Of a DNA stretch of 44,627 nucleotides, positions 7,908 to 16,535 are shown in pieces. The DNA is taken from assembly GCA_017436125.1 (NCBI GenBank), contig JAFSDS010000037.1, forward strand, positions 1 through 44,627. Reading direction: 5' to 3'. The translations under genes were made by a program, and so were the position numbers. Each line of letters starts with the position of its first letter. The stretch's first letter is position 1. The notes beneath the pieces were generated by a model that was not told the origin of the DNA, made no database searches, and worked only from the letters and a program-made list of their open reading frames with translations. This DNA comes from Oscillospiraceae bacterium (GTDB lineage: Bacteria > Bacillota > Clostridia > Oscillospirales > Ruminococcaceae).

Positions 7908-8738
7908 TTGGGAAGAAAACTTTTTTGCGATATAAACCCAACCTGCTATAAAATATCGGTCATTAAGGAAACCTGGCTTCGCAATATAAAGGATGCTTTA
8001 AGTACAGAAAAAATAGCAAGGGAAAGAAAATCAGAACTTTTGCCGAATATTGTAAAAAGCCACAGTTCCATTCTGGTAAGGCGCCTTGAGGGTGTTGATA
8101 TCCGCCTTCAGGAAAACAAGGTTACAAATATACGTCTTGCGGCAGAAAAAATAACAGGAATAACCGTAAAACCGGGCGAAACTTTTTCTCTTTGGAAAAC
8201 CATCGGCAAAACAACGGAAAAAGAAGGCTATAAAGAGGGCCTTGTTATCAGAAGGGGAGGAAAGCTCGGCGCGGATATCGCCGGCGGCCTTTGCCAGATG
8301 GCAAATATGATACACTGGCTCGTTCTCAACAGTCCTCTTACCGTTACGGAGCTTCATCATCATTCGGATGCGCTTTTTCCGGATGAAAGAAGAAGAGTTC
8401 CCTTTGGAACAGGAACTTCTGTTGTGAATAACTATGTTGATTACCGTTTCAAAAATACAACGGAACAGACGGTACAGATAATCGTATGGATAGACGGAGA
8501 GGAACTTTGCGGTGAACTTCGAAGCGAAAAGCCTTTTCCATGCAGATACCGCCTTATAGAAGAAAACCACCATTTCCGCAAAGAGGGCGAACGCTATTAT
8601 CGGATTTCAAAGGTCTATCGCCTGGTTATTGAAAAAGAAAGCGGAGCACAGATACGAAAGGAACTTATCCTTGATAACCATTCCCTCGTTATGTACGACC
8701 ACTCGCTTATACCGCCGGAACAGATTAGAGATGATTGA
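7908..8738 (+). CDS. VanW family protein
   Basis: A 276-residue VanW-domain protein. Diagnostic stretches are the opening of the core (NIRLAAEKITGITVKPGETFSLW), the GGLCQMANMIHWLVLNSPL motif, ELHHHSD and FGTGTSVVNNYVDYRFKN. VanW is an accessory gene of VanB-type glycopeptide resistance clusters, but its biochemical role is not established, and most chromosomal copies have no van cluster nearby. None of vanHAX is present, so resistance should not be inferred. I prefer the TTG at 7908, 8 nt after GAGGG (7895-7899); a GTG at 7899 overlaps that RBS. No signal peptide is evident. The DltA-like gene begins at the next base, so the two are translationally coupled. Confidence 0.87.
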   Translation: MGRKLFCDINPTCYKISVIKETWLRNIKDALSTEKIARERKSELLPNIVKSHSSILVRRLEGVDIRLQENKVTNIRLAAEKITGITVKPGETFSLWKTIGKTTEKEGYKEGLVIRRGGKLGADIAGGLCQMANMIHWLVLNSPLTVTELHHHSDALFPDERRRVPFGTGTSVVNNYVDYRFKNTTEQTVQIIVWIDGEELCGELRSEKPFPCRYRLIEENHHFRKEGERYYRISKVYRLVIEKESGAQIRKELILDNHSLVMYDHSLIPPEQIRDD

Positions 8739-10112
8739 ATGCTTGAAAAATTAAATGATATTTTTTTAAAATATCAAAACAAAATAGCTTACATATATAA
8801 AGACAAAAAACTGACCTTTGGGGAACTTTTTGAAAAAGCAGTGAAAATTTCAAAAAGCCTTGAAAAAGGTGATAATTCTCCTGTTATTATTTTCGGCGGA
8901 AAAACGCCGGAAGTTATGGCGGCGATAATAGCCTGTCTTATTAAGAAAAGAGCCTATGTTCCGGTGGATATTGCTTTTCCGGATGAGAGAAAAAATAAAA
9001 TAATCGCTTCTTCCGGTGCAGGAACTTTAATAGACTGCTCAAAAGATAATATCGAAATAATAAAAACAGAAAACGGTGCTCAAAATAAAACCAAAAGCGA
9101 AACAGCGTATATGATTTTCACCTCCGGAAGCACCGGAGAACCAAAGGGCGTTCCCATATCAAGAGATAATCTTGATAATTTTATAAACTGGATAACATCC
9201 ATTGAAGCAATGAATTCTTTTGAGCACGCGTTTGTTCTTAATCAGGCGGCATTCAGCTTTGATTTGAGCACCGCAGCAATATTTTATGCTCTTTTCGGCG
9301 GACACGCAATAGTTCAGCTTGAGGACAAAAACGATTTTGACTGTGTTTTTAAAACGATAGAGGACAAAAAAACAGAAGTTTTTGTTATAACTCCAACATT
9401 CATGCGCCTTTGTCTTTTGAATAACGATTTTAACGAGGATAATTATCCTTTTGTAAAATGCCTTTATTTTTGCGGAGAAAGCCTTCAAAAATCCCTTTGC
9501 AAAAAGGTTTTTGAGAGATTTCCGGATATCAGGATAATAAATGCCTATGGACCGACGGAAGCAACTTCCGCCGTTTGCGCATCGGAAATAACAAAAGAAA
9601 TTCTTGAGCACGAAGAATTTCTTCCCTGCGGAGATATTGATTCTGCGGCAGTAAAGATATATACTGAAGACGATGAGATCGTGCTCAAAGGGAAAAGCGT
9701 TTTCTGCGGATATCTTGAAAAAACAGCCGGAGGCCATTTTACAGAAAATGGGGAAAACGCTTACAGGACCGGCGACATTGGTTTTATAAAGGAAGGAAAA
9801 CTTTATTGTAAAGGAAGGGCGGACAGCCAGATAAAATATAAAGGCTACCGCATCGAACTTTCGGATATCGAATCAAATCTTTCTGTAATCGATGGTGTTG
9901 AAAGCTGCGCTGTTGTTGCAAAAAGAAATCCGGAAGGGGAGGTCAGAATGATAAAAGCCTTCGTCTGCGGAAAAACAGATTCGGATTTTATCAGAAAATC
10001 GCTCTCCGAAAAACTTCCGGAATATATGATCCCCAAAAGCATAAAGATCCTAAAAAATCTTCCGGTAAATGAAAACGGAAAAATAAACAGAAAGGAGCTT
10101 TTAAATCTATGA
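8739..10112 (+). CDS. dltA: DltA-like adenylation enzyme
   Basis: A 457-residue ANL-superfamily enzyme. It has the P-loop TSGSTGEPKG, the YGPTE motif (INAYGPTEATS), the hinge motif YRTGD with GRADSQIKYKGYRIEL, and the catalytic Lys in NENGKINRKEL near the C-terminus. Length and order match DltA, which activates D-alanine with ATP and loads it on DltC. The adjoining carrier protein supports this. DltB and DltD, needed to move D-Ala onto teichoic acids, are not in this operon. They may be elsewhere, or this pair may activate another amino acid for a different acceptor. The gene starts right after the VanW stop and overlaps the carrier start by 4 nt. The symbol rests on family resemblance; the substrate is unproven. 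Confidence 0.8.
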   Translation: MLEKLNDIFLKYQNKIAYIYKDKKLTFGELFEKAVKISKSLEKGDNSPVIIFGGKTPEVMAAIIACLIKKRAYVPVDIAFPDERKNKIIASSGAGTLIDCSKDNIEIIKTENGAQNKTKSETAYMIFTSGSTGEPKGVPISRDNLDNFINWITSIEAMNSFEHAFVLNQAAFSFDLSTAAIFYALFGGHAIVQLEDKNDFDCVFKTIEDKKTEVFVITPTFMRLCLLNNDFNEDNYPFVKCLYFCGESLQKSLCKKVFERFPDIRIINAYGPTEATSAVCASEITKEILEHEEFLPCGDIDSAAVKIYTEDDEIVLKGKSVFCGYLEKTAGGHFTENGENAYRTGDIGFIKEGKLYCKGRADSQIKYKGYRIELSDIESNLSVIDGVESCAVVAKRNPEGEVRMIKAFVCGKTDSDFIRKSLSEKLPEYMIPKSIKILKNLPVNENGKINRKELLNL

Positions 10113-10330
10113 CCGACATAAAGGAACTGCTTTATGAAATCTGTGACGATGACAGGGTTTTTGATGACGAAATCGACCTTGTTGAAAGCGGTCTTCTTGA
10201 TTCATACGCAACCATCGAGCTTCTTTCAAGAATCGAGGAAGAGGGAACAGAGATCCAGATAACGCGCATAGACAGAGAACTTTTGCGAACGGTTAAAGGA
10301 ATAGAAAAACTTATTGAAGAAGCAAAATGA
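10109..10330 (+). CDS. dltC: DltC-like carrier protein
   Basis: A 73-residue acyl-carrier-type protein. The phosphopantetheine site is LVESGLLDSYATIELL, with Ser32 as the attachment residue; the DS-x-x-T-I-E-L pattern is typical of DltC. It would carry the amino acid activated by the upstream enzyme. The start overlaps the upstream stop (ATGA). A strong terminator follows immediately, so no further dlt gene belongs to this transcript. Confidence 0.85.
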   Translation: MTDIKELLYEICDDDRVFDDEIDLVESGLLDSYATIELLSRIEEEGTEIQITRIDRELLRTVKGIEKLIEEAK

Positions 10331-10331
10331 T

Positions 10332-10358
10332 AAAAGACGGCAAAAGCCGTCTTTTTTT
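10332..10358 (+). terminator. Rho-independent terminator of the vanW-dltA-dltC operon
   Basis: AAAAGACGGC-AAAA-GCCGTC followed by T7. Confidence 0.9.
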
Positions 10359-10360
10359 CT

Positions 10361-10389
10361 TTGCATTTGTTTTCGATATGTAGTATAAT
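10361..10389 (+). promoter_or_regulatory. Sigma-A promoter of pepF
   Basis: TTGCAT, 17-nt spacer, TATAAT, about 55 nt before the pepF start. Confidence 0.82.
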
Positions 10390-10445
10390 GTGCGTGTACG
10401 CGGGAAAAATCCCGAACGGATAATTTTTACGGAGGTTTTTGAATT

Positions 10446-12248
10446 ATGGCAGATCAGAAAATTCTTAAACGAAGCGAAGTTCCGGAAGAATATACCTGGA
10501 ACCTTAAAGATATGTTTGAAAGTGACGAGGCTTGGCTTGCCGAATACGAAGCACTTAAAGCATTCCCGGCAGAAATTGCAAAATATCAGGGAAAACTCGG
10601 CGAATCCGCAGAGAATCTTCTTGCATATTTTAAGGGAGAGGATGAGCTTACCGTTCGCCTTGAAACTCTTTATACCTATGCAAGCTGCAGCGGCGACCAG
10701 GATATGAGCAACGCAACTTATCAGGATTTCCGCGGAAAAGCAATGGCAACCATTGTTGCAATCGAATCCGCAGGAGCTTTCGCAACTCCCGAAATCATGT
10801 CTATTCCGGAAGAAACCCTCAACGCATTCTATGCCGAATGCCCGGAACTCGAAACCTATCGCAGAAGCATCTATAAAATCAGAAGAAGAGCCGCACATAT
10901 CCTTTCCAAAGAGGAAGAAGCACTTCTTGCTTCTGCAGAAGAAATGGCAGATTCCGCAGATAAAATCGGCGGAATCCTTCGCAACGCAGACCTTAAATTC
11001 CCGGATGCCATCGACGCAGAGGGCAACGCCCATGCTCTTACCAACGGTTCCTTTGTTCCGCTTGAGGAAAGCTCCGACCGCGAACTCAGAAAGAACGCAT
11101 TTGAAGCATTCTACGGCCGCTACGGCGATTTTAAAAACACCATCGCTATGACCCTTGACGGCGAATTCAAAAAACGCAACTTCTTTGCAAAAGCAAGAAA
11201 ATATAACTCCACCCTCGAAGCAGCTCTTGACCGCACCGAGGTTCCGCAGGAAGTTTATACCAACCTTATCGAAGCTGTTCATAACAACCTTGATAAAATG
11301 TATAAATACGTTGCACTCCGCAAAAAGATGCTCGGCGTTGATGAACTTCATATGTATGACGTTTATACCCCCATCGTTGCAGACGCAGCTTCCACCATCA
11401 GCATTGACGAAGCAAAGAAAACTGTTCTTGAAGCTCTCCATGTTCTCGGCGAGGACTATGTTGCACTTCTTAAAGAAGGTTTTGAAAACCGCTGGATCGA
11501 CGTTTATGAAAACGAAGGAAAACGCGGCGGCGCATATTCCACCGGTTCCGGCGCACCTCATCCCTATGTTCTTCTGAACCATAAAGATACCCTCGACAGC
11601 ATGTTCACCCTTGCACACGAGATGGGCCACGCTCTTCACAGCTATCACAGCACCAAATATCAGCCCGTTAACACCGCAGGATACGTTATCTTTGTTGCGG
11701 AAGTTGCTTCCACCTGTAACGAAGTTCTTCTTATGCGCCACCTTCTCGGAAAAACCACTGATAAGACCGAAAGAGCATACCTTATCAACCACTTCCTCGA
11801 TTCCTTTAAAGGCACCGTTTATCGCCAGACCATGTTTGCTGAATTCGAAATGGAAATCGGCAAAATGTCCGAAAGAGGCGAGGCTCTTACCGCAGACGCT
11901 CTTTCCAAAAAATATCATGAGCTCAATAAACTCTATTTCGGACCCGACATGGTTTCCGATGACGGCATAGCTCTTGAATGGGCAAGAATCCCGCATTTCT
12001 TCTATAACTACTATGTATTCCAGTATGCAACCGGTTTCTCTGCCGCTGTTGCCATTGCAAACAGAATTCTTGAAGAGGGCGAAGAAGCCGTTAAGGATTA
12101 TAAAAAATTCCTTTCCAGCGGCGGCAGCTCCGATCCGATCTCTCTTCTTAAAATCGCCGGCGTTGATATGAGCAGCCCGGAACCCGTAAACTCTGCGCTT
12201 AAACTCTTTGGCGAACTTATCGACGAAATGGAAGAACTCAACAAATAA
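10446..12248 (+). CDS. pepF: Oligoendopeptidase F (M3 family)
   Basis: A 600-residue cytoplasmic zinc endopeptidase of family M3B, the normal length. The zinc motif HEMGH is at residues 391-395 (LAHEMGHALHSYHS), with the downstream Glu ligand in FVAEVASTCNE. The N-terminal part (PEEYTWNLKDMFESDE) and the C-terminal YYVFQYATGFSAA segment are characteristic. The enzyme degrades medium-length oligopeptides. The start ATG follows GGAGG at 10432-10436. It has its own promoter and terminator. A long antisense frame over this gene is a shadow of its codon bias. Confidence 0.95.
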   Translation: MADQKILKRSEVPEEYTWNLKDMFESDEAWLAEYEALKAFPAEIAKYQGKLGESAENLLAYFKGEDELTVRLETLYTYASCSGDQDMSNATYQDFRGKAMATIVAIESAGAFATPEIMSIPEETLNAFYAECPELETYRRSIYKIRRRAAHILSKEEEALLASAEEMADSADKIGGILRNADLKFPDAIDAEGNAHALTNGSFVPLEESSDRELRKNAFEAFYGRYGDFKNTIAMTLDGEFKKRNFFAKARKYNSTLEAALDRTEVPQEVYTNLIEAVHNNLDKMYKYVALRKKMLGVDELHMYDVYTPIVADAASTISIDEAKKTVLEALHVLGEDYVALLKEGFENRWIDVYENEGKRGGAYSTGSGAPHPYVLLNHKDTLDSMFTLAHEMGHALHSYHSTKYQPVNTAGYVIFVAEVASTCNEVLLMRHLLGKTTDKTERAYLINHFLDSFKGTVYRQTMFAEFEMEIGKMSERGEALTADALSKKYHELNKLYFGPDMVSDDGIALEWARIPHFFYNYYVFQYATGFSAAVAIANRILEEGEEAVKDYKKFLSSGGSSDPISLLKIAGVDMSSPEPVNSALKLFGELIDEMEELNK

Positions 12249-12268
12249 TATAAACCGCATAACGGTTA

Positions 12269-12302
12269 AAAAAGCCTTCCCTTTTTAAGGGAAGGCTTTT
12301 TT
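12269..12302 (+). terminator. Rho-independent terminator of pepF
   Basis: AAAAGCCTTCCC / GGGAAGGCTTTTTT stem-loop. Confidence 0.9.
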
Positions 12303-12380
12303 GTTGAAAATAGAAACCGCTGTTATGAAAATAGCCAAATTTACTGTTGATAAACTTCTTTTATTTATAAATAGGGAATA

Positions 12381-12409
12381 TTGATAAAAAGTCAAAAATT
12401 TGGTATAAT
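12381..12409 (+). promoter_or_regulatory. Sigma-A promoter of the ABC exporter operon
   Basis: TTGATA, 17-nt spacer, TATAAT. The -35 TTG could be misread as a start codon of the next gene; transcription begins near 12416. Confidence 0.85.
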
Positions 12410-12437
12410 TTTTGTTGGATATGAAACAAAAAAGGAG

Positions 12438-14264
12438 ATGGCAGCAATAGAAAATCAAAGCAAAAAAAGCATCTTCCGCCACCTTGGCAAAAACCTTAAA
12501 GGATACAGAGCCTTCACGGCGCTGACTATGATATTCGGCTGTGCGGAAGTTATGCTCGAAGTTCTCATTCCGATGCTCATGTCGGTTATTGTTGACGGCG
12601 GACTTTACCGCGAAGAGGAGTTTATGCTTCGCGAATTTTTTCCGCAGGCACTTATTGACGACCGCAACCGCTTTGTAATAACTGTTGGCATTATCATGGT
12701 CATAGTTGCTATTCTTTCAATGACCTGCGGCCTTCTTGCAGCAAGATTTTCCGCCCTTGCAAGCCAGGGCTTTTCAAAAAATCTCCGTTCCTCGCTTCTT
12801 GAAAAGATCCAGAGCTTTTCTTTTGCAAATACCGACCGTTTTTCAACCTCCAGCCTTATCACAAGGGCAACAACGGATGTTAACACTCTTCGTATGACCA
12901 TGCAGCATTTTCTGCGTGTTCTTATGCGTTCGCCCATAATGATAGTTATGGCAACAGTAATGGCTTTTGCAATTGCGCCCCGCCTTGCGGTGATATTCCT
13001 TTTCTGCATTCCGATACTCGGCGCGATTCTTGCCGTTCTTATGAAAATAGGTCAGCCGAGATTTAAAAGAATGCTTGTTAAAATGGATGCCATGAACAGG
13101 GCTGTTCAGGAAAACCTTGTAAGCAGCAGGGTAGTAAAGGCCTACGTCCGCGGCGATTATGAATCCGAAAGATTCCGCGATACAGCAGACGACCTTCGCA
13201 ATGCCCAGCTTGCATCCTCAAGACTTTTTACCATGACCGGACCTATTCAGATGGTAATTATGTGGACCTGCACAATAATCATCCTTTTCCTTGGAGGAAA
13301 AGAGATAATTTTTGAAAAAACCGGCCTTCTTACCGGTGAACTTGTAAGTATGGTTTCCTATACTACACAGGCAGTAAGCTCCCTTACCATGCTTTCCTGG
13401 CTTGTTATGTCCATGTCCAGAGCTCAGGCATCCCTTAACCGAATCAACGAAGTACTTGATGAAAAAGTAGATATTGTTGACGGCCCTTCCGACGCGGTCG
13501 TTTCTGACGGAAGCGTTGATTTTGAGGACGTGTGCTTCAGCTATACCGACGATCCGGAAAAACTTGCTCTTTCCCATATAAATCTCTATATAAAAAGCGG
13601 TGAAACCATGGGAATTATCGGCGGCACCGGTGAAGGAAAATCCACTCTTGTTAACCTTATTCCCCGTTTTTACGACGCCCTTTCCGGTACTGTAAAAGTC
13701 GGCGGCATAAGCGTAAAGGATTATAAGCTTGAAAATCTCCGCGACGGTGTTTCCATGGTTCTTCAGAATGGATCGCTTTTCAGCGGAACCATTGCGGATA
13801 ACCTTCGCTGGGGCGACCCGAACGCAACTATAGAGCAGATGAAAGAAGCATGCTACATTGCATGCGCCGATGAATTTATCGATACCTTTAAAGACGGATA
13901 TGAAACTGTTCTTGAACAGGACGGCGCAAACCTTTCCGGCGGCCAGCGCCAGCGCCTTCGCATTGCAAGAGCAATAGTAAAACATCCGAAAATACTTATT
14001 CTTGATGACTCAACAAGCGCCTGCGATATGACCACCGATGAACATATCAGAAGAGCCCTGCATAACTCCATGCCAGGTACCACAAAGATAATCATCGCCC
14101 AGCGCATAGCTTCCATAATGACCTGCGACCGCATCGCCATTCTTGATGAAGGAAAACTTTCCGACGTTGGAACCCATGAGGAACTTATGGCAAGAAGCAC
14201 GATTTACCGCGACGTTTATGACAGCCAGATGAGAGAGGAGGAAAAGCAAAATGCCGAGAGTTGA
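12438..14264 (+). CDS. Heterodimeric ABC exporter, degenerate-site subunit
   Basis: A 608-residue type IV ABC exporter half-transporter: about 6 TM helices (residues about 20-300), then an NBD. Walker A is GGTGEGKST (about 395-403), the signature is LSGGQRQRLRIARA, Walker B is LILDDSTSACD with Asp524 where Glu is expected, and the switch residue is Gln555 (IAQR) instead of His. These changes mark the non-hydrolysing site of BmrC/TM287-like heterodimers. The partner is the next gene, which overlaps by 14 nt. The start is uncertain: ATG 12438 directly follows AGGAG (12433-12437) with no spacing, while in-frame ATA at 12447 has ideal spacing; frames further upstream begin inside the promoter. 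The substrate is unknown (multidrug or lipid-like). Confidence 0.88.
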   Translation: MAAIENQSKKSIFRHLGKNLKGYRAFTALTMIFGCAEVMLEVLIPMLMSVIVDGGLYREEEFMLREFFPQALIDDRNRFVITVGIIMVIVAILSMTCGLLAARFSALASQGFSKNLRSSLLEKIQSFSFANTDRFSTSSLITRATTDVNTLRMTMQHFLRVLMRSPIMIVMATVMAFAIAPRLAVIFLFCIPILGAILAVLMKIGQPRFKRMLVKMDAMNRAVQENLVSSRVVKAYVRGDYESERFRDTADDLRNAQLASSRLFTMTGPIQMVIMWTCTIIILFLGGKEIIFEKTGLLTGELVSMVSYTTQAVSSLTMLSWLVMSMSRAQASLNRINEVLDEKVDIVDGPSDAVVSDGSVDFEDVCFSYTDDPEKLALSHINLYIKSGETMGIIGGTGEGKSTLVNLIPRFYDALSGTVKVGGISVKDYKLENLRDGVSMVLQNGSLFSGTIADNLRWGDPNATIEQMKEACYIACADEFIDTFKDGYETVLEQDGANLSGGQRQRLRIARAIVKHPKILILDDSTSACDMTTDEHIRRALHNSMPGTTKIIIAQRIASIMTCDRIAILDEGKLSDVGTHEELMARSTIYRDVYDSQMREEEKQNAES

Positions 14265-16074
14265 ACTTCGCAACTATAAAGCGGCTTCCTCACCGATGGA
14301 AACGCTTTTCCGCCTTTTCAAATATTTTAAACACTGCGCGCCGATACTTGTTGCGGCCGTTTTGTCCATTGCGGTTTATGCCGCCGCAACCATTGGCTCC
14401 TCTTACTGCATGAAGCCGCTTGTAAACCTTCTTGAAGAAAGCAATATTGCCCCCAACGAAACTTTTGCAAAATATATGGCTCTTCTTGCGGGACTTGGCT
14501 TTCTCTATCTTTTAAGTGCGGTTACCAACTATCTTCTCAACCGCCTTATGCTCGAATGCAGCACCGTTATCATGCGCGAACTCAGAAGCGAGCTTTTTAC
14601 AAAAATGCAAAAGCTTCCGGTAAGCTATTTTGATAACAACACCCACGGAAGCCTTATGAGCTATTTTACCAACGATATCGAGGCTACCAACGAACTTTTG
14701 CAGCACAGCATTACCCAGCTTATGATTTCCGTAATGTCCCTTATAGGAACCATCGGAATGATGCTGGCCCTTTCCATGAAGCTTTTTGCAATAATGGTCA
14801 TCCTTGCAGCTATTGTTATCGTAATAGTCAGGACCACCACCAAAATTTCCAGCAAAAGCTACCGCGAACAGCAAAAACACGCCGCCGCGGTAAACGGCTA
14901 TATTGAGGAAATGATCTCCGGCCAGAGGGATATCAAGGTTTTTACCCATGAAAAAGAAGTCATGGAAAACTTTGAGCCCATAAATGAAAAACTCCGTGCC
15001 GCATCCACCACCGCCACCACGGCAACTTCAGTTGTCGGACCACTTCTTAACAACCTTTCCCATATGTTCTATGCGCTTACATGTGCCATAGGTGTTCTTT
15101 GGCTCACCGGTGAGGAAGTGGGCGGAATCCTTATTGCGTTTCTCCAGTATATCCGTACGTTTGCGGACAGGGTAAGCCAGATTTCCGAACAGTTCAACTC
15201 CATTATGCTTGCTCTTGCGGGTGCGGAGCGTATTTTCGATGTCCTTGATATGAAGCCGGAAGTTGATGAAGGAAAAGTTACTCTTGAAAAGATCGAAAAT
15301 GACTATAACTGGGTTCTTCCGGACGGAAAAAGAGTTCCCCTCAGGGGCGACGTTCGCTTCAACAACGTTGATTTTTCCTACGTTGAAGGAAAACCGGTTC
15401 TTCAGGATCTTTCGCTTTTTGCAAAACCCGGACAGAAAATCGCTTTTGTAGGTTCAACCGGTGCGGGAAAAACCACCATTACGAACCTTATCAACCGATT
15501 CTATGATATCCAGGGCGGCGAGATAATCTATGACGGCATCAACGTAAAGGATATCCGCAAGGATGACCTTCGCCGTTCCCTAGGAATCGTTCTTCAGGAT
15601 ACACATCTTTTCACCGGAACGGTTATGGAAAATATCCGTTACGGAAGACTTGACGCAACGGATGAAGACTGCATCGAGGCAGCAAAAATCGCCAATGCTC
15701 ATTACTTCATAAGTCACCTGCCCCAGGGATACAATACCATGCTCCATTCCGACGGCGCAAACCTTTCCCAGGGTCAGCGCCAGCTGCTTGCAATAGCAAG
15801 AGCGGCGGTTTCTGAAGCGCCGGTAATGATCCTTGATGAAGCAACTTCCTCCGTTGATACACGAACCGAAAAGCTTATTGAAAAAGGCCTTGACGGTCTT
15901 ATGGAGGGCAGAACGGTATTTATTATTGCCCACCGCCTTTCAACAGTCCGCAACTCCAACGCTATCCTTGTTCTTGAACACGGAAAAGTTGTTGAGCGCG
16001 GCGACCACGATGACCTTCTTGAACAAAAAGGAAAGTATTATCAGCTTTACACAAATATGATCGAACTTTCTTAA
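14251..16074 (+). CDS. Heterodimeric ABC exporter, canonical-site subunit
   Basis: A 607-residue ABC exporter half-transporter with about 6 TM helices and an NBD. Walker A is GSTGAGKTT, the signature is LSQGQRQLLAIARA, Walker B is MILDEATSSVD with catalytic Glu530, and the switch His is at 561 (IAHRLST). The catalytic residues are intact, unlike in the upstream partner, so ATP is probably hydrolysed mainly by this subunit (BmrD/TM288-like). An extra insertion just before the NBD (YNWVLPDGKRVPL) is a common variant. The start ATG has GAGGAGG upstream and lies inside the end of the previous gene, giving coupled, equimolar synthesis. Confidence 0.92.
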   Translation: MPRVELRNYKAASSPMETLFRLFKYFKHCAPILVAAVLSIAVYAAATIGSSYCMKPLVNLLEESNIAPNETFAKYMALLAGLGFLYLLSAVTNYLLNRLMLECSTVIMRELRSELFTKMQKLPVSYFDNNTHGSLMSYFTNDIEATNELLQHSITQLMISVMSLIGTIGMMLALSMKLFAIMVILAAIVIVIVRTTTKISSKSYREQQKHAAAVNGYIEEMISGQRDIKVFTHEKEVMENFEPINEKLRAASTTATTATSVVGPLLNNLSHMFYALTCAIGVLWLTGEEVGGILIAFLQYIRTFADRVSQISEQFNSIMLALAGAERIFDVLDMKPEVDEGKVTLEKIENDYNWVLPDGKRVPLRGDVRFNNVDFSYVEGKPVLQDLSLFAKPGQKIAFVGSTGAGKTTITNLINRFYDIQGGEIIYDGINVKDIRKDDLRRSLGIVLQDTHLFTGTVMENIRYGRLDATDEDCIEAAKIANAHYFISHLPQGYNTMLHSDGANLSQGQRQLLAIARAAVSEAPVMILDEATSSVDTRTEKLIEKGLDGLMEGRTVFIIAHRLSTVRNSNAILVLEHGKVVERGDHDDLLEQKGKYYQLYTNMIELS

Positions 16075-16087
16075 AAAAGGAGAACCA

Positions 16088-16426
16088 ATGAACAGAAATC
16101 ATCATAATAAACCGCAGTCGCCGGTTATGTCGGTGCTTATGGGCATTTTTGCCGTATGCTTCGGAATATTCTGGACCGTTACCGCCGCAAGAATGGCGCC
16201 GTTTATGGCGGTTTTCGGCATTTTATTTATAGCCATGGCTCTGACCATAACAATAAACAGTTTTAAAACGGCAAAAAAACATCAGCAGGATAATGATGAA
16301 AACGAAGCTTTTGTGCAGTACACCGAACCGGAACCAAAAAAGCCGGAGGAATTTCGCTGTCCCTATTGCGACGCACCGATACACCGTGATGATAAAAAAT
16401 GTGAATACTGCGGATCAAGACTTTAA
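16088..16426 (+). CDS. Small membrane protein with C-terminal zinc ribbon
   Basis: A 112-residue protein with two hydrophobic segments (about residues 14-31 and 35-55) and a C-terminal zinc ribbon, CPYC-x11-CEYC. Between them is a charged linker rich in Glu, Lys and Pro. The ribbon probably faces the cytoplasm and may mediate a protein or RNA contact. No named family was recognised. The gene starts 13 nt after the exporter stop (AAAAAGGAG) and is probably the last cistron of that operon. Confidence 0.78.
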   Translation: MNRNHHNKPQSPVMSVLMGIFAVCFGIFWTVTAARMAPFMAVFGILFIAMALTITINSFKTAKKHQQDNDENEAFVQYTEPEPKKPEEFRCPYCDAPIHRDDKKCEYCGSRL

Positions 16427-16427
16427 T

Positions 16428-16460
16428 AAAAAACGCCGGAAGAAGCTTCCGGCGTTTTTT
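16428..16460 (+). terminator. Rho-independent terminator of the ABC exporter operon
   Basis: CGCCGGAAG-AAG-CTTCCGGCG flanked by A6 and T6. Confidence 0.92.
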
Positions 16461-16471
16461 ATATAAAACTA

Positions 16472-16500
16472 TTGCTTTAAAACATTAAAAATATTATAAT
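16472..16500 (+). promoter_or_regulatory. Sigma-A promoter of the SPFH/zinc-ribbon gene
   Basis: TTGCTT, 17-nt spacer, TATAAT, with GGAG RBS downstream of it and ATG at 16536. Confidence 0.83.
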
Positions 16501-16535
16501 ATAATTGTAAAAATATATGAAAAGGAGATGTTTTA

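Noticed and set aside
7721..7951. 76-codon plus-strand frame between the importer and vanW
   Set aside because: It crosses the terminator and the 33-bp palindrome and has no RBS or family similarity.
7908..8738. Vancomycin resistance cluster because of VanW
   Set aside because: No vanH, vanA/B ligase, vanX, or VanRS pair is present. VanW domains are common outside resistance clusters.
10311..12260. 649-codon minus-strand open frame opposite pepF
   Set aside because: It mirrors a complete, well-conserved pepF in the sense strand. The translation has no recognisable motifs, is rich in Phe, Cys and Gly from codon reflection, and has no RBS.
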